A DNA stretch of 64,000 nt from Halothermothrix orenii H 168 (GCF_000020485.1 NC_011899.1:2016501-2080500), one strand, 5' to 3'; positions 9,130-18,281 are shown, counted from the first letter of the stretch. Notes: a model not told the origin generated them from the letters alone. Made by a program: numbers and translations.

Positions 9130-10872
9130 TTAATCCTCCTGGAAATTACCCTGATATAGATTATAATATAACCCCTTTTTAGCCATTAACTCTGAATGGG
9201 TACCCTGGTCAACAATTTCACCATCTGAAATAACTACAATCCGGTCTGCATTCTTGATAGTACTCAACCGGTGGGCAATAATAAAGGTTGTCCTGTTTTT
9301 CATCAATTTATTGAGGGCATCCTGAACCAGGGCCTCCGATTCGGCATCAAGGGCAGAAGTAGCCTCATCAAAAATAAGGATCCTGGGATTTTTCAATATA
9401 GCCCTAGCAATAGCTATCCTCTGACGCTGGCCGCCAGACAGGCCAACTCCTCTTTCACCAATTACAGTATGATAACCTTTTTTAAAGTTTATTATAAAGT
9501 CATGGGCATTGGCTGCTTTAGCCGCCCTGATAATTTCCTCTTCGGTGGCATCAAGATTACCATAGGCAATATTTTCATAAACCGTACCGCTGAAAAGTAC
9601 CGTCTCCTGGGGTACAATTCCAATATTCTCCCGTAACGAAGTCAAATTAATTTTCTTGATATCTATACCATCAAGCAGGACCTTCCCTTCAACCGGGTCA
9701 TAAAATCGGGGAATTAAATCAACCAGGGTTGTCTTTCCCGCCCCACTAGGCCCGACCAGAGCTATTGACTCTCCGGGATTGGCAGTTAAATTTATATTTT
9801 TAAGAACCGGTTCGTTTTCATTATAACCGAAGGTGACATTTTTAAATTCTATCTTTCCTTCAACTTCTGTTAAAGCCCTGGTTTTCTCTGTTTCCTTCTC
9901 AATATGGGTATCAATATCCATGGTCTCAAATATCCGCTCGGCCGCCGCCAGGGCCTGCTGAATGGTACTGCTCAATTTACTCAATGATTTTAACGGTGTT
10001 GTCAGATAAAGTAGAGTCAAAAAGAATGTAATCAGCTCTGAGGGGTCCATGCGTCCTTTAAGGACTTCATACCCTCCATACCATAAGATAGCGGTAAAGG
10101 CCATAGCCGCCAGAAATTCAATAGATGGGGTTAATATAGCCCCGTACTGGGCCGTCTTAACCTTGGCCCTGAAGTTGGCCTCATTTTCACTGCTAAAACG
10201 CTTAAACTCATAATCCTCACGACAGAAGGATTTAACAACCCTGATTGCTGAAAGGGTTTCCTGCAGAACATCAGAAACATCGGCAATCTTCATCTGGACA
10301 TTTTTACTGACCCGTCTTATCTTTTTATTAAACCGGCTTAATAGATAGGTCATAGCTGGTAAGACAATAATTAAAAACATGGTTAACCTCGGGTTCAGAA
10401 TAAAGAGGTATCCAATACCGAGGATAAAGACTACAACCTGGTAAAAAACACTGATGGTACCATTAACTATGGCACTCTGAAGCCTGTTAACATCATTGGT
10501 TACCCGGGAAATCATCTCCCCGGTCTTGTTCTTATTAAAAAAACTTAAAGAAAGATTCTGAAGATGGGCATAAAGGTCATTTCTGATATCCCTGATAGCC
10601 TTATGAGAAACATAAGAAACTAAATACCGCTGGCCATAATAGACTATCCCCTTCACAAAGAAAATAACAATCATGACTATAGCCAGTTTAGCAAGATCTG
10701 TTAAACCCTTCTCCCCTGCTCCAACCCCTGTAATCACAGTTTTAATAAAATTTTTGAATACATCGACAAAGAAAATAGTAATTCCGGCATGGAACAGCAT
10801 CGAAACTATCCCGCCTATCAGGCGCCCTTTATAGGGAACAAGATATTTCAACACCCTTTTTGCTAGCTGCAA
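9130..10872 (-). CDS. msbA: MsbA-like ABC exporter (lipid A flippase family)
   Basis: A 580-residue half-transporter with six predicted TM helices in residues 1-about 310 and a C-terminal nucleotide-binding domain. The NBD has Walker A GPSGAGKTT, the LSGGQRQRIAIARAI signature, Walker B LIFDEATSALD and the IAHRLST switch. It would act as a homodimer to move lipid-linked core from the inner to the outer leaflet. The assignment as lipid A exporter rests on operon position: it is the first gene of the LPS operon, directly upstream of the acyltransferase and lpxK. TTG start behind GGGAG. The 100 bases upstream should hold the operon promoter, but I see no convincing -35/-10 pair. Confidence 0.86.
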   Translation of the reverse strand: MQLAKRVLKYLVPYKGRLIGGIVSMLFHAGITIFFVDVFKNFIKTVITGVGAGEKGLTDLAKLAIVMIVIFFVKGIVYYGQRYLVSYVSHKAIRDIRNDLYAHLQNLSLSFFNKNKTGEMISRVTNDVNRLQSAIVNGTISVFYQVVVFILGIGYLFILNPRLTMFLIIVLPAMTYLLSRFNKKIRRVSKNVQMKIADVSDVLQETLSAIRVVKSFCREDYEFKRFSSENEANFRAKVKTAQYGAILTPSIEFLAAMAFTAILWYGGYEVLKGRMDPSELITFFLTLLYLTTPLKSLSKLSSTIQQALAAAERIFETMDIDTHIEKETEKTRALTEVEGKIEFKNVTFGYNENEPVLKNINLTANPGESIALVGPSGAGKTTLVDLIPRFYDPVEGKVLLDGIDIKKINLTSLRENIGIVPQETVLFSGTVYENIAYGNLDATEEEIIRAAKAANAHDFIINFKKGYHTVIGERGVGLSGGQRQRIAIARAILKNPRILIFDEATSALDAESEALVQDALNKLMKNRTTFIIAHRLSTIKNADRIVVISDGEIVDQGTHSELMAKKGLYYNLYQGNFQED

Positions 10873-10972
10873 TTTATTTCAACTCCCAATCTACATTTTT
10901 AGATGGCAATAAGTCCTTTATTTATTTTACCATATAAGTAAAATTTCTTCTAATGTAATGGTAACCAGATAT

Positions 10973-11449
10973 TTACTCATCCCTGTTCCCTGCTAAACCA
11001 TAATAATGTATGCCCATACCTGATATTTCATGGTCAACATCAAGGCCTGGAATTCCGAGCTTCCCATACAGGGCTACAGCCAGATGAGGGCCCTTACTGG
11101 CAATACCAATCTTGATTCCAGCTCCTGATATACTGAGCATTGGGGTATTAAAATCAACCATTGCCCTTTCAACACATCTGGTTAAAACCCTCTGGTCCTG
11201 AATGGATTCGGTTATAACACCACCCTTGATAGCAGCTCCAAGGCAGTTTCTTAATATTTTGTTCTTCAGTTCTTCACCTTTTCCACCGGCCCTGGTTATA
11301 ACAGCCTTGTAACCCTCCTTTTTGAGGCTTTCAATAATATCATCATCATACTGATCATCAACAATGGCCAATATAGTAGCTACTTTCCCCAGTGACTCTT
11401 CCCCTTCAATATTGATAAAGTCTTTAATTTTAAAATCAGATAAATCCAT
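10973..11449 (-). CDS. hutP: HutP family protein
   Basis: A 158-residue protein resembling HutP, the L-histidine- and Mg2+-dependent RNA-binding antiterminator of Bacillus hut operons. The match is clearest at the C-terminus (AVALYGKLGIPGLDVDHEISGMGIHYYG), where Bacillus HutP has a very similar stretch with metal/histidine-binding residues. It is slightly longer than the 148-residue Bacillus protein. A clean AGGAGGG site precedes the ATG. No histidine-utilisation genes are in the window. The neighbours are cobO and the LPS operon, so its RNA target and effector may differ. Confidence 0.8.
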   Translation of the reverse strand: MDLSDFKIKDFINIEGEESLGKVATILAIVDDQYDDDIIESLKKEGYKAVITRAGGKGEELKNKILRNCLGAAIKGGVITESIQDQRVLTRCVERAMVDFNTPMLSISGAGIKIGIASKGPHLAVALYGKLGIPGLDVDHEISGMGIHYYGLAGNRDE

Positions 11450-11545
11450 AATTCTTCCCTCCTAAAGCTTATAATCCTGATGAACTTGTAATTACAGACA
11501 ACCTTAATAAATATTCAACAAAAACAGCAATTTTCCTGCAAATAT

Positions 11546-12073
11546 TTAAAATTCTATTCCCTTCCTGGCAGGTATTTGACGGTTATAGGGATGTTTTATC
11601 ATCTTCATTTCAGTAACATAATCTGCCAGTTCAACCAGTTCTTCAGGAGCATCACGACCGGTTAAAATCAGTTCCAGGCTTTCATCCTTTATGGCAATTA
11701 ATTCCTTAACCTGGCCTGTCTGTACCAGGCCATTGGCAATGGCCTCCATAATTTCATCTAAAATAACTACTTCATATTCACCATCCCTGACAATATCCTT
11801 GAGCTTATCCCAGACCTTTTTTGTCTCTGCAAAAACCTTTTGTTTCTCCTCATCTGACATCTGGAAAAAAAATTTGGTAGATTTGTTGGCCCGCTCCAGA
11901 GTAATATCGGTTACCTTTTCAAAAAATTTCTTTTCCCCTGTTTTCCGCCCCTTTAAGAATTGTAATATATATATCTTTTTGCCATACCCTGCTGACCTTA
12001 CTGCTAAACCAACTGCAGCCGTAGTTTTCCCTTTACCGTCTCCGGTGTATATATGAACCAGTCCCTTTTTCAT
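11546..12073 (-). CDS. cobO: cob(I)alamin adenosyltransferase, CobO/BtuR/CobA type
   Basis: Transfers the adenosyl group of ATP to the corrinoid cobalt, giving adenosylcobalamin. At 175 residues it has the CobA-type P-loop GLVHIYTGDGKGKTTAAVGL, the YILQFLKGRKTGE segment, VVILDEIMEAIANG and LTGRDAPEELVELAD. The C-terminus KHPYNRQIPARKGIEF is also typical. It lies 138 bases downstream of btuF on the same strand, past a terminator-like hairpin, so it may be partly co-transcribed with the riboswitch-controlled transporter gene. Confidence 0.95.
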   Translation of the reverse strand: MKKGLVHIYTGDGKGKTTAAVGLAVRSAGYGKKIYILQFLKGRKTGEKKFFEKVTDITLERANKSTKFFFQMSDEEKQKVFAETKKVWDKLKDIVRDGEYEVVILDEIMEAIANGLVQTGQVKELIAIKDESLELILTGRDAPEELVELADYVTEMKMIKHPYNRQIPARKGIEF

Positions 12074-12160
12074 TTCAACTTCCTCCCTTAATTTATTTTA
12101 CCGACCCGGTTATTTAATTATTACATTCTTTATTTTACAGTAAAAACCTCTATTTAAACG

Positions 12161-12182
12161 AAAACCGCCCCCGGGGGGCGGT
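12161..12182 (-). terminator. intrinsic terminator after btuF
   Basis: A GC-only hairpin (CCGCCC arm at 12165-12170 pairing with GGGCGG at 12176-12181) is followed on the minus strand by TTTTCGTTT. It lies 30 bases past the btuF stop and upstream of cobO, so it would reduce or block read-through into cobO. Confidence 0.75.
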
Positions 12183-12211
12183 AGATAGTTAACTTTACCC
12201 AGAAAGTTAAC

Positions 12212-13168
12212 TTACATATCATTAATTTTATCCCTCAGTTCAGGAAAGAGAGCCTTTACAAATTCCTTTAACCCCTTTATTATCCGTGGTGAGGGCCGGC
12301 TTACTAAATTCTGGTCAACAATATAAACACGGTTATTCTTTACAGCCTTCAACGAACTATATCCCGTCCTTTTCTTAATCTTTTCAACCGTAACCTTACC
12401 TGGAGCACTGTGAAGGCTTGAAATATAGACATCAGGGTTTTCAATTAATAACTGTTCCAGGTTAAACTGGGGCCACTTACCCGGGGCTTTGGCTCCAATA
12501 TTAACCCCACCTGCCAGATTTATGACATCATCAATAAAGGTATTTTTTCCTGCCGTGTAAAGGGGATCACTCCAGATTTCATAAAAAACCCGGGGTCGGG
12601 GTCTATCTTTTAGAGCAGCATCAACCAGTTCCTGAATCTCTGCCATCTCAATATACATCGAAGTTACCATCGCCCGGGCCTCTTTACTCTTTCCCGTCAG
12701 TTTTCCAATCTTTTTAATGGTAACAAAAATATCATTAACCCTGGTCGGATTAAACCCTGCAACTTTAATTCCCAGTTTTTTAAGGGTAAAGACCGTTTCC
12801 AGTTTATTAATCCCGGCTGCAAAGACCAGGTCAGGTTTTAAAGAAATAATCTTTTCAATATTGGGCTCAACTATGGTTCCTATCTTTTCCTTTTCCAGGG
12901 CTGCTTCAGGGTAATCAGCATAAGTTGTCACCCCTACTATTTCTTCATCAAGTCCCAGGGCAAATAGAATTTCAGTAATGTTGGGAGACAGGGAAATAAT
13001 CCTCTCTGGCTTTTTTTCAAGACGAATTTCTCTATTAAGATCATCTACAACTGTAACCGTAAAACCGTCAGCTCTATCTTCCCCTGCTGCAAATACTCCT
13101 GAAAAACCTGCAAAAATCACCACCATAACAACTACAACCACTTTTTTAATAATACTTTTCTTTGTCAT
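12212..13168 (-). CDS. btuF: cobalamin ABC transporter periplasmic binding protein, BtuF-like
   Basis: A 318-residue class III periplasmic binding protein for vitamin B12 or a related corrinoid. Residues 1-about 28 are a signal peptide (KKVVVVVMVVIFAGFSGVFA) with no lipobox cysteine, so the product is probably free in the periplasm as in Gram-negatives. The two lobes show ERIISLSPNITEILFALGL, VGVTTYADYP, KIISLKPDLVFA and NPDVYISSL. The cobalamin riboswitch immediately upstream makes the substrate assignment firm despite the general similarity to siderophore-binding proteins. BtuC and BtuD partners are not in the window. Confidence 0.88.
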   Translation of the reverse strand: MTKKSIIKKVVVVVMVVIFAGFSGVFAAGEDRADGFTVTVVDDLNREIRLEKKPERIISLSPNITEILFALGLDEEIVGVTTYADYPEAALEKEKIGTIVEPNIEKIISLKPDLVFAAGINKLETVFTLKKLGIKVAGFNPTRVNDIFVTIKKIGKLTGKSKEARAMVTSMYIEMAEIQELVDAALKDRPRPRVFYEIWSDPLYTAGKNTFIDDVINLAGGVNIGAKAPGKWPQFNLEQLLIENPDVYISSLHSAPGKVTVEKIKKRTGYSSLKAVKNNRVYIVDQNLVSRPSPRIIKGLKEFVKALFPELRDKINDM

Positions 13169-13240
13169 TTAAAAACCTCCTGTTATTATAGTTTTTTAGT
13201 CCAGGATATAAATAAATTTAAGGATGGGTTTTCAGGCAAC

Positions 13241-13270
13241 AAAAAACCCTGGCCTCGGGAACGGCCAGGG
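13241..13270 (-). terminator. riboswitch expression-platform terminator
   Basis: An 8-bp perfect stem (CCCTGGCC at 13247-13254, GGCCAGGG at 13263-13270) with an 8-base loop is followed on the minus strand by TTTTTTG. It sits between the cobalamin aptamer and btuF, 70 bases before the start codon. It is the likely off-switch formed when cobalamin is bound. Confidence 0.85.
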
Positions 13271-13359
13271 TCAGGTATACTTATGTACCCAGTCAGGTAT
13301 AGTTATTTATACATAATTATCCCTACCCACACAGCTTGCTCCCGAAGCCTGCAGGTAAA

Positions 13360-13526
13360 ATAAACAGGCAGGTCTCCTGACTCTCAGATCATCATGGAAC
13401 TAAATCCTTCCCCTTTATGGGTGGATATAAACCTGGTTCCACTCCCTGATCACAGTGGCGGGCCCGTTCAGGATTTTCACCTGATTCCCTATTCTCCCCC
13501 GGCCTTGACCGGAGGCACCTGTTTAT
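13360..13526 (-). ncRNA. cobalamin (B12) riboswitch
   Basis: The minus strand carries the B12 box AGTCAGGAGACCTGCC (plus 13367-13382) and the core GCCACTG (plus 13453-13459). It also has the upstream AATCAGGTGAAAATCCTGA-like element typical of AdoCbl aptamers. The closing P1 stem is visible as ATAAACAGG at 13360-13368 pairing with CCTGTTTAT at 13518-13526. It lies upstream of btuF with a terminator in between, so adenosylcobalamin should repress btuF transcription. The intergenic stretch 13169-13622 is otherwise accounted for by the terminator and two TATACCTGAC copies on the minus strand at about 13270-13312. An ORF drawn across the aptamer is not a gene. Confidence 0.95.
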
Positions 13527-13622
13527 TTACCGTATTCTGTTGTATGTCTACTTGCCTGCACCTGCACTTAACTATTCTTATATATTAATTCGACAGACAG
13601 GGTTCTATTCCTCTATTAAATT

Positions 13623-15086
13623 TCAGATCATTTTTTTAAATTCCTTCCAGAGATTTTTAACTGTATTTAAAAGTGTTTTCGGCAAGGAATGGTTACTGTA
13701 GACAGCTTCTACATATAACCGGGTTATCTTATCAACTACTCCACCAAAACCCGGTTTTTCTTCAATAATTTTATCACTGTATTCAAAGGGGGTCTCCGCG
13801 GGCTCACGTCCCAGCCCCAGTTTTGAAAAATAACCCTGTATTAATGTAAATATTTTAATTATATTATCTTTAACCCGGCCCGAGAATGAAAAATCCTCAA
13901 TTGAGATGAGTTCATTCATCTGTTCCAGTTCAGTTTTCCGTGACCTATGACCCTCTAATCTGTGTCCTGGAAAACGGCTCCGTGTCAGGCGTCCCCTGGC
14001 AAATTTAAATAGCCTCTCAACCAGATTTCCAACAAAATGTTTGATAAAGAGATAAAAATTAAGGAAAAAAGTTGGAATCATTCCGGCCCTCTCTATTTCA
14101 CTTACAACCAGAGATAAAATAAACCCTATCAAAACAATTATAAAGAAGATAACAGGTATAAAATGAATAAAGGTGATTATTAAATACAAAACCGAGGGCT
14201 CTTCTTCACCAGGCTCGATATCATTCAGGATATTATTATCTGTTTGCTGTTGCTTCTCCTGCTGAAAAAATTCAATATCCAGGTCAGGATTATTACTATT
14301 TGTCAATACCCAGTCACTTATCCGGGAAATGGTTAAAGGAGAATAATCAACCGGTAATAAAAAGCTTACCGCCAGCAAACAGACCACAGTTATAATAATT
14401 GCTCTCTGCCAGCCACTATTAAGGTTTTTGTCAAATTTAAATTCCTCTAAAAGCCAGTCAAACCTTGCTTTTTCAAAATAGACCATGGTTAACAGTAATA
14501 ATTCCCCGATAGTAAAGAGGGAGGTTAAAATTACTGAGCTTAAACGAACCTGACGAACAAAAAGCCATATACCCCCCAGGGCAAAATTGAGGTAAAGGAT
14601 ACGTTTAAAGATATTCTTCCAGTATACAGGATAATCGACTACCATATGATCCTCAACCCGCCAGTCTGATTCCCAGTTATCATACGATTTTATTGCCCTG
14701 TAATCAAAGTTAAACCCGAAAAAAAGGGCCGCAGTACCCCGGGTACTGGCCCATAAAACGAGAAGACCACCACTTATTAATATATATAAAAGAATATCCT
14801 CTACCCCTGTAGTTAAGTAGTATAAAACCCAGGGCACCGCCAGTTCCAGTAAAATAAAAAATCTGGGCAGGTTGATTTTAAAATGGATAAAACCACTGAA
14901 TACCCCTTCTATTATGTAGATTAAACCTATTAAATAAATTAGTATACCTACCCCGACTTCTGAATTATAAGCCCTGATAACTTCTAATAAAAAAACAAAC
15001 AGGATATAATGTAATACCCCCCCAAGTAGCGGGTAAAATATGTTAAACTTAATATCAAATTCACCTGGTTTGTAACTATAATCCAT
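13623..15086 (-). CDS. membrane protein with C-terminal DUF4129 domain
   Basis: About 487 residues. The N-terminal part has several predicted TM helices. There is one more near residue 240 (IIITVVCLLAVSFLLPV) and one near 315 (FIHFIPVIFFIIVLIGFILSLV). The C-terminal domain has ETPFEYSDKI and a final DKITRLYVEAVYS, the pattern of DUF4129, which accompanies MoxR/DUF58/transglutaminase-like clusters. A transglutaminase core is not visible. The ATG at 15086 is chosen because AAGGAGA lies nine bases ahead; the ATG at 15095 would sit on top of the ribosome site. Overlaps the end of the DUF58 gene, so same operon. Biochemical role unknown. Confidence 0.75.
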   Translation of the reverse strand: MDYSYKPGEFDIKFNIFYPLLGGVLHYILFVFLLEVIRAYNSEVGVGILIYLIGLIYIIEGVFSGFIHFKINLPRFFILLELAVPWVLYYLTTGVEDILLYILISGGLLVLWASTRGTAALFFGFNFDYRAIKSYDNWESDWRVEDHMVVDYPVYWKNIFKRILYLNFALGGIWLFVRQVRLSSVILTSLFTIGELLLLTMVYFEKARFDWLLEEFKFDKNLNSGWQRAIIITVVCLLAVSFLLPVDYSPLTISRISDWVLTNSNNPDLDIEFFQQEKQQQTDNNILNDIEPGEEEPSVLYLIITFIHFIPVIFFIIVLIGFILSLVVSEIERAGMIPTFFLNFYLFIKHFVGNLVERLFKFARGRLTRSRFPGHRLEGHRSRKTELEQMNELISIEDFSFSGRVKDNIIKIFTLIQGYFSKLGLGREPAETPFEYSDKIIEEKPGFGGVVDKITRLYVEAVYSNHSLPKTLLNTVKNLWKEFKKMI

Positions 15087-16251
15087 GGAGATCATTCTCC
15101 TTCCCGACCCTGTAAATGGTCAATGGAGAGGTAAAGGGGCGGTTCAGAAATTGCCGGTGGATGACATAGTCACCGACCACAATTATCCTGACACTGTAAC
15201 CTGACTCATTCAACTTATAGGACCGCTTTATTAATTCTTCAGTATCGAGGGCTGTTATTATTATTACAGAGGAACCCCATTGTAAATCAGGCCTGGCATC
15301 TAGCAGAGTATGTATTCTATTATCATGGTTTATTTCAATCCGGGCCAACAACTCAAGAACTTTTTGAAAGTAATGCTCCCCCTGGCCCACGGGTATAGTA
15401 ATTATTCCTTTCCGGGGCACAAAGGGGTCTTTACCGTTAGTCAATAAACTAAAGGGTTGTTTCACACGGGCCAGATAATTACCGAGGGACGCAGCTGTAG
15501 TAATGGCCAGCTCTGTTCTGTAATCCAGTCTCTTCAAACCATAGTCCTCACTATTGAGATTAAGAATTATAGCAACCTCCAGGGCTACCGTAGACCTGTA
15601 TTTTTTCACCTGAAGATTACCGGTCCTGGCTGTAGCCTTCCAGTGGACCCTTTTTATACTGTCCCCCGGATTATAATCTCTAATGCCAACAACCTGGGTG
15701 GGATCCTGGTAGATGGGGCGGGGCCATGAGATTTCACCAAATGGTAACCGGGAAGGTAATCCCAGTTCTTCCAGAGTCTTAACCCTGGGGTAAACAATCA
15801 GGGGGTTTGTTGCCTCAACTTCACCCGAGTATTTCTCATAACCTATAATATCACCTGTCTCCCACCTGAGGGGGCCAACCCTGTAATATCCCCTCTTTAT
15901 ACCCTTTAGTTCAAGGTTCCATTCTTTGGTTTCGCCAGGTTTTAAGGAGAGAATTTCTTTCCTGAACTTATACCCGAGGCCCCGGGGCAAGATCTCTGTT
16001 ACCTTCAACCAGAAAACAGGTAATCTACCTTTATTCTGAAATTTGACCTGGCAGGAACCCTTCTCTGTTAAAAAAATCCGGTCATCCTGGATTTTATGAA
16101 AAACATGAATATTATTTAAAATGTATTTATTATAAAAAACTATTAAAAGATGTAAGCAGATAAATATGTAACCCGGATAATAGGCCTCGTGGAGTTCAAA
16201 TAACATTCCAGTAAATATTAAAAAGAGTCCGGGATAAATAAACTTGAACAA
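15076..16251 (-). CDS. DUF58 domain protein
   Basis: 391 residues. Two N-terminal hydrophobic helices (YPGLFLIFTGMLFELHEAYYPG and the following FICLHLLIVFY) are followed by a soluble region. It holds the DUF58 signature GDSIKRVHWKATARTGNLQVKKY and a von Willebrand-like C-terminal part. Such proteins are encoded with MoxR ATPases and are thought to present vWA-like surfaces to the AAA+ partner. TTG start behind GAGGTGA, overlapping the MoxR gene end region with no gap. The operon order MoxR, DUF58, DUF4129 is conserved in many bacteria. Confidence 0.88.
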   Translation of the reverse strand: MFKFIYPGLFLIFTGMLFELHEAYYPGYIFICLHLLIVFYNKYILNNIHVFHKIQDDRIFLTEKGSCQVKFQNKGRLPVFWLKVTEILPRGLGYKFRKEILSLKPGETKEWNLELKGIKRGYYRVGPLRWETGDIIGYEKYSGEVEATNPLIVYPRVKTLEELGLPSRLPFGEISWPRPIYQDPTQVVGIRDYNPGDSIKRVHWKATARTGNLQVKKYRSTVALEVAIILNLNSEDYGLKRLDYRTELAITTAASLGNYLARVKQPFSLLTNGKDPFVPRKGIITIPVGQGEHYFQKVLELLARIEINHDNRIHTLLDARPDLQWGSSVIIITALDTEELIKRSYKLNESGYSVRIIVVGDYVIHRQFLNRPFTSPLTIYRVGKENDLHGL

Positions 16252-16252
16252 C

Positions 16253-17194
16253 TTATTTCACCTCAACAGGAACTTCTATCCTTGACAGTATTTCTGAGAC
16301 TATGGATTCAGGTTCCCTACCCCTTAGCCTGTTTTCGGATTTCAGGACCATTCTATGTTTTAAAACATAGGGGGCTACCACCTTGACATCATCAGGGATA
16401 ACATAATCCCTCCCCTGGATAGCTGCCCAGGCCTGACTCAACTTAAATATTCCAAGACTACCCCGGGGACTTACCCCCAATTCCAGGGCCTGGTGTTCCC
16501 TGGTAGCCCTCACTATCTCCACAATATAATTCTTAATAGAATCGGTGACATGTATTTTTTTGACCTGTTCCTGAAGTTTTAGAAATTCACTATCACTGAC
16601 GACAGGTTCAATACTTTCAACCGGGTGTTTAAACTGCTGGCCTGTCAGGATATTGGCTTCATCCTCTTTACCGGGATAACCAATATTCAATTTTACTAAA
16701 AACCGGTCAAGCTGGGCCTCAGGTAAAGGAAAGGTTCCATCAAAATCAATGGGATTCTGGGTTGCCATAACAATAAAGGGTGAAGGTAATTGTCTGGTAA
16801 CACCATCCACCGTAACCTGCTTTTCGGCCATCCCTTCCAGCAGGCTTGACTGGGTCCGGGGGGTTCCCCGGTTTATTTCATCTGCCAGAACAACCTGGGA
16901 TAGAATGGGACCTTTCCTGAATTCAAATTCGTTTGTCTTCTGATTGTAAACCGAAACACCGGTTATATCAGAAGGTAATAGGTCAGGTGTAAACTGAACC
17001 CTTTTAAAACTACAACCAATACTCCGGGCCAGGGAACGGGCCAGAACAGTTTTACCAACCCCGGGCACATCTTCAAATAATATATGACCTTCACTCAACA
17101 TGGAAGCCAGGGCCAGTTTGATAACTTTACTTTTCCCCAGAATAACATTACTGACATTATTAATAATTAAGTTGATTTTTTCCCCAATATCCAC
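16253..17194 (-). CDS. MoxR family AAA+ ATPase
   Basis: A 313-residue AAA+ ATPase of the MoxR class, thought to act as a chaperone for vWA-domain partners. Walker A is in FEDVPGVGKTVLARSLA, Walker B in VVLADEINRGTPRTQSSLLE, sensor I in FIVMATQNPIDFDGTFPLPEAQLDRF, and sensor II near SPRGSLGIFKLSQAWA. GTG start behind AAGGAGG. It is the first gene of a three-gene operon. A palindromic GAAAACGTTTTC operator-like site lies immediately upstream of the ribosome site, suggesting control by a LacI/CcpA-type repressor. Confidence 0.93.
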   Translation of the reverse strand: MDIGEKINLIINNVSNVILGKSKVIKLALASMLSEGHILFEDVPGVGKTVLARSLARSIGCSFKRVQFTPDLLPSDITGVSVYNQKTNEFEFRKGPILSQVVLADEINRGTPRTQSSLLEGMAEKQVTVDGVTRQLPSPFIVMATQNPIDFDGTFPLPEAQLDRFLVKLNIGYPGKEDEANILTGQQFKHPVESIEPVVSDSEFLKLQEQVKKIHVTDSIKNYIVEIVRATREHQALELGVSPRGSLGIFKLSQAWAAIQGRDYVIPDDVKVVAPYVLKHRMVLKSENRLRGREPESIVSEILSRIEVPVEVK

Positions 17195-17210
17195 TTGACT
17201 TTTCCTCCTT

Positions 17211-17224
17211 CGAAAACGTTTTCA
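17211..17224 (-). promoter_or_regulatory. cre-like (LacI/CcpA family) operator upstream of moxR
   Basis: Read on the minus strand this is TGAAAACGTTTTCG. It matches 13 of 14 positions of the Bacillus cre consensus TGWAARCGYTWNCW, with a perfect GAAAACGTTTTC palindrome. It abuts the AAGGAGG of the MoxR gene, so binding would block elongation or initiation. Which regulator binds is unknown; the only LacI-family gene in the window is at 35470-36510. Confidence 0.5.
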
Positions 17225-17329
17225 TGTAATTTCAAGGACCAGTACCCTTTTACTTAATAAAACATCTTCTGGACAAATTTGCCTTAAGAATAATTATCTA
17301 GATGGTTAATTTGTTGAGTTTATTCCAAA

Positions 17330-18073
17330 TCATATTATAGACTCTCTTCCAGGGACAGGAAGGGGAGATACTTTATGTCTATTTTTGTTAATAAGGGTTT
17401 CAATTTTACTCCTGGTATCTCCAGTAGCCTTACCGGTCAGGATATACCTGTCCAGCTCTTCATAGGTAAAACCCATCTCCTTTTCATCTGATTGCCCTTC
17501 CCAGAGTCCAGCTGTCGGGGGACGTTGAATTATCCTTTCCGGTATACCCAGATATCTGGCCAGTTCCCGGACTTCAGTCTTGACAAGCCTTCCCAGTGGA
17601 GCAATATCCACTCCACCATCACCGTATTTGGTAAAATAACCAACTGTCAGCTCACTCCAGTTATCAGTCCCGACCACCAGATAATTATTGCGGGCAGCAT
17701 AATAATAAAGGGTGGTCATCCTGAGCCTTGGTTTTATGTTGGCCACCGCCATATCATCGCCGGTCTGACTATCGGCACCCAGAAGTTCGATGAAATTATC
17801 AAAAACAGGCCCCAGGTCCTTTACTATGTATTTAATATCAAAGGCATCAGCAACCAGCCTGGCATCTTCAAGGTCTTTATCACTGCTATGGCATGGCATT
17901 ATAATTCCCAGGGTATTTTCTTTGAAGGCCTTTTTACATAAAACTGAAGTTACAGCAGAATCAATACCCCCACTCATCCCGACAACAGCACCATTTGCTC
18001 CTGCTTCCGTAATTTTATCCCTTATCCAGTCAACTAATACTGCAGTTACATGTTTATAGTCTAATTCTGACAA
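17330..18073 (-). CDS. nadE: NH3-dependent NAD+ synthetase
   Basis: Last step of NAD+ synthesis: amidation of deamido-NAD+ using ATP and ammonia. The 247-residue protein has the PP-loop GMSGGIDSAVTSVL, IMPCHSSDKDLEDA, VVGTDNWSELTVGYFTKYGDGG (the NAD/ATP-binding TGNKSE-like region) and LGIPERIIQRPPTAGLWEGQSDE. No glutaminase domain is present, so ammonia is the likely nitrogen source. TTG start behind AGGAGGAA. It stands alone between the pseudokinase and MoxR genes. Confidence 0.95.
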   Translation of the reverse strand: MSELDYKHVTAVLVDWIRDKITEAGANGAVVGMSGGIDSAVTSVLCKKAFKENTLGIIMPCHSSDKDLEDARLVADAFDIKYIVKDLGPVFDNFIELLGADSQTGDDMAVANIKPRLRMTTLYYYAARNNYLVVGTDNWSELTVGYFTKYGDGGVDIAPLGRLVKTEVRELARYLGIPERIIQRPPTAGLWEGQSDEKEMGFTYEELDRYILTGKATGDTRSKIETLINKNRHKVSPLPVPGRESII

Positions 18074-18281
18074 GGTTTCATTCCTCCTGCTAAATATAAT
18101 ATGTTTTGCTAATGATATATTTTAATTTTACCATTATATGAAAACACCTTCAACAAATAACGAAAGTTTGAGAAAAGAGAGAACAGTTAATAATCTATAT
18201 TCAGTGAAACTAATAATCCTGGAAAATATAGTTAACCTAATAACTTAAAAACTCCTGATAACCAGGACCCAATAAAAGTTA

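Noticed and set aside
13394-13588. 64-codon plus-strand open frame
   Set aside because: It runs antisense across the cobalamin riboswitch, whose conserved elements explain the sequence; no ribosome site.
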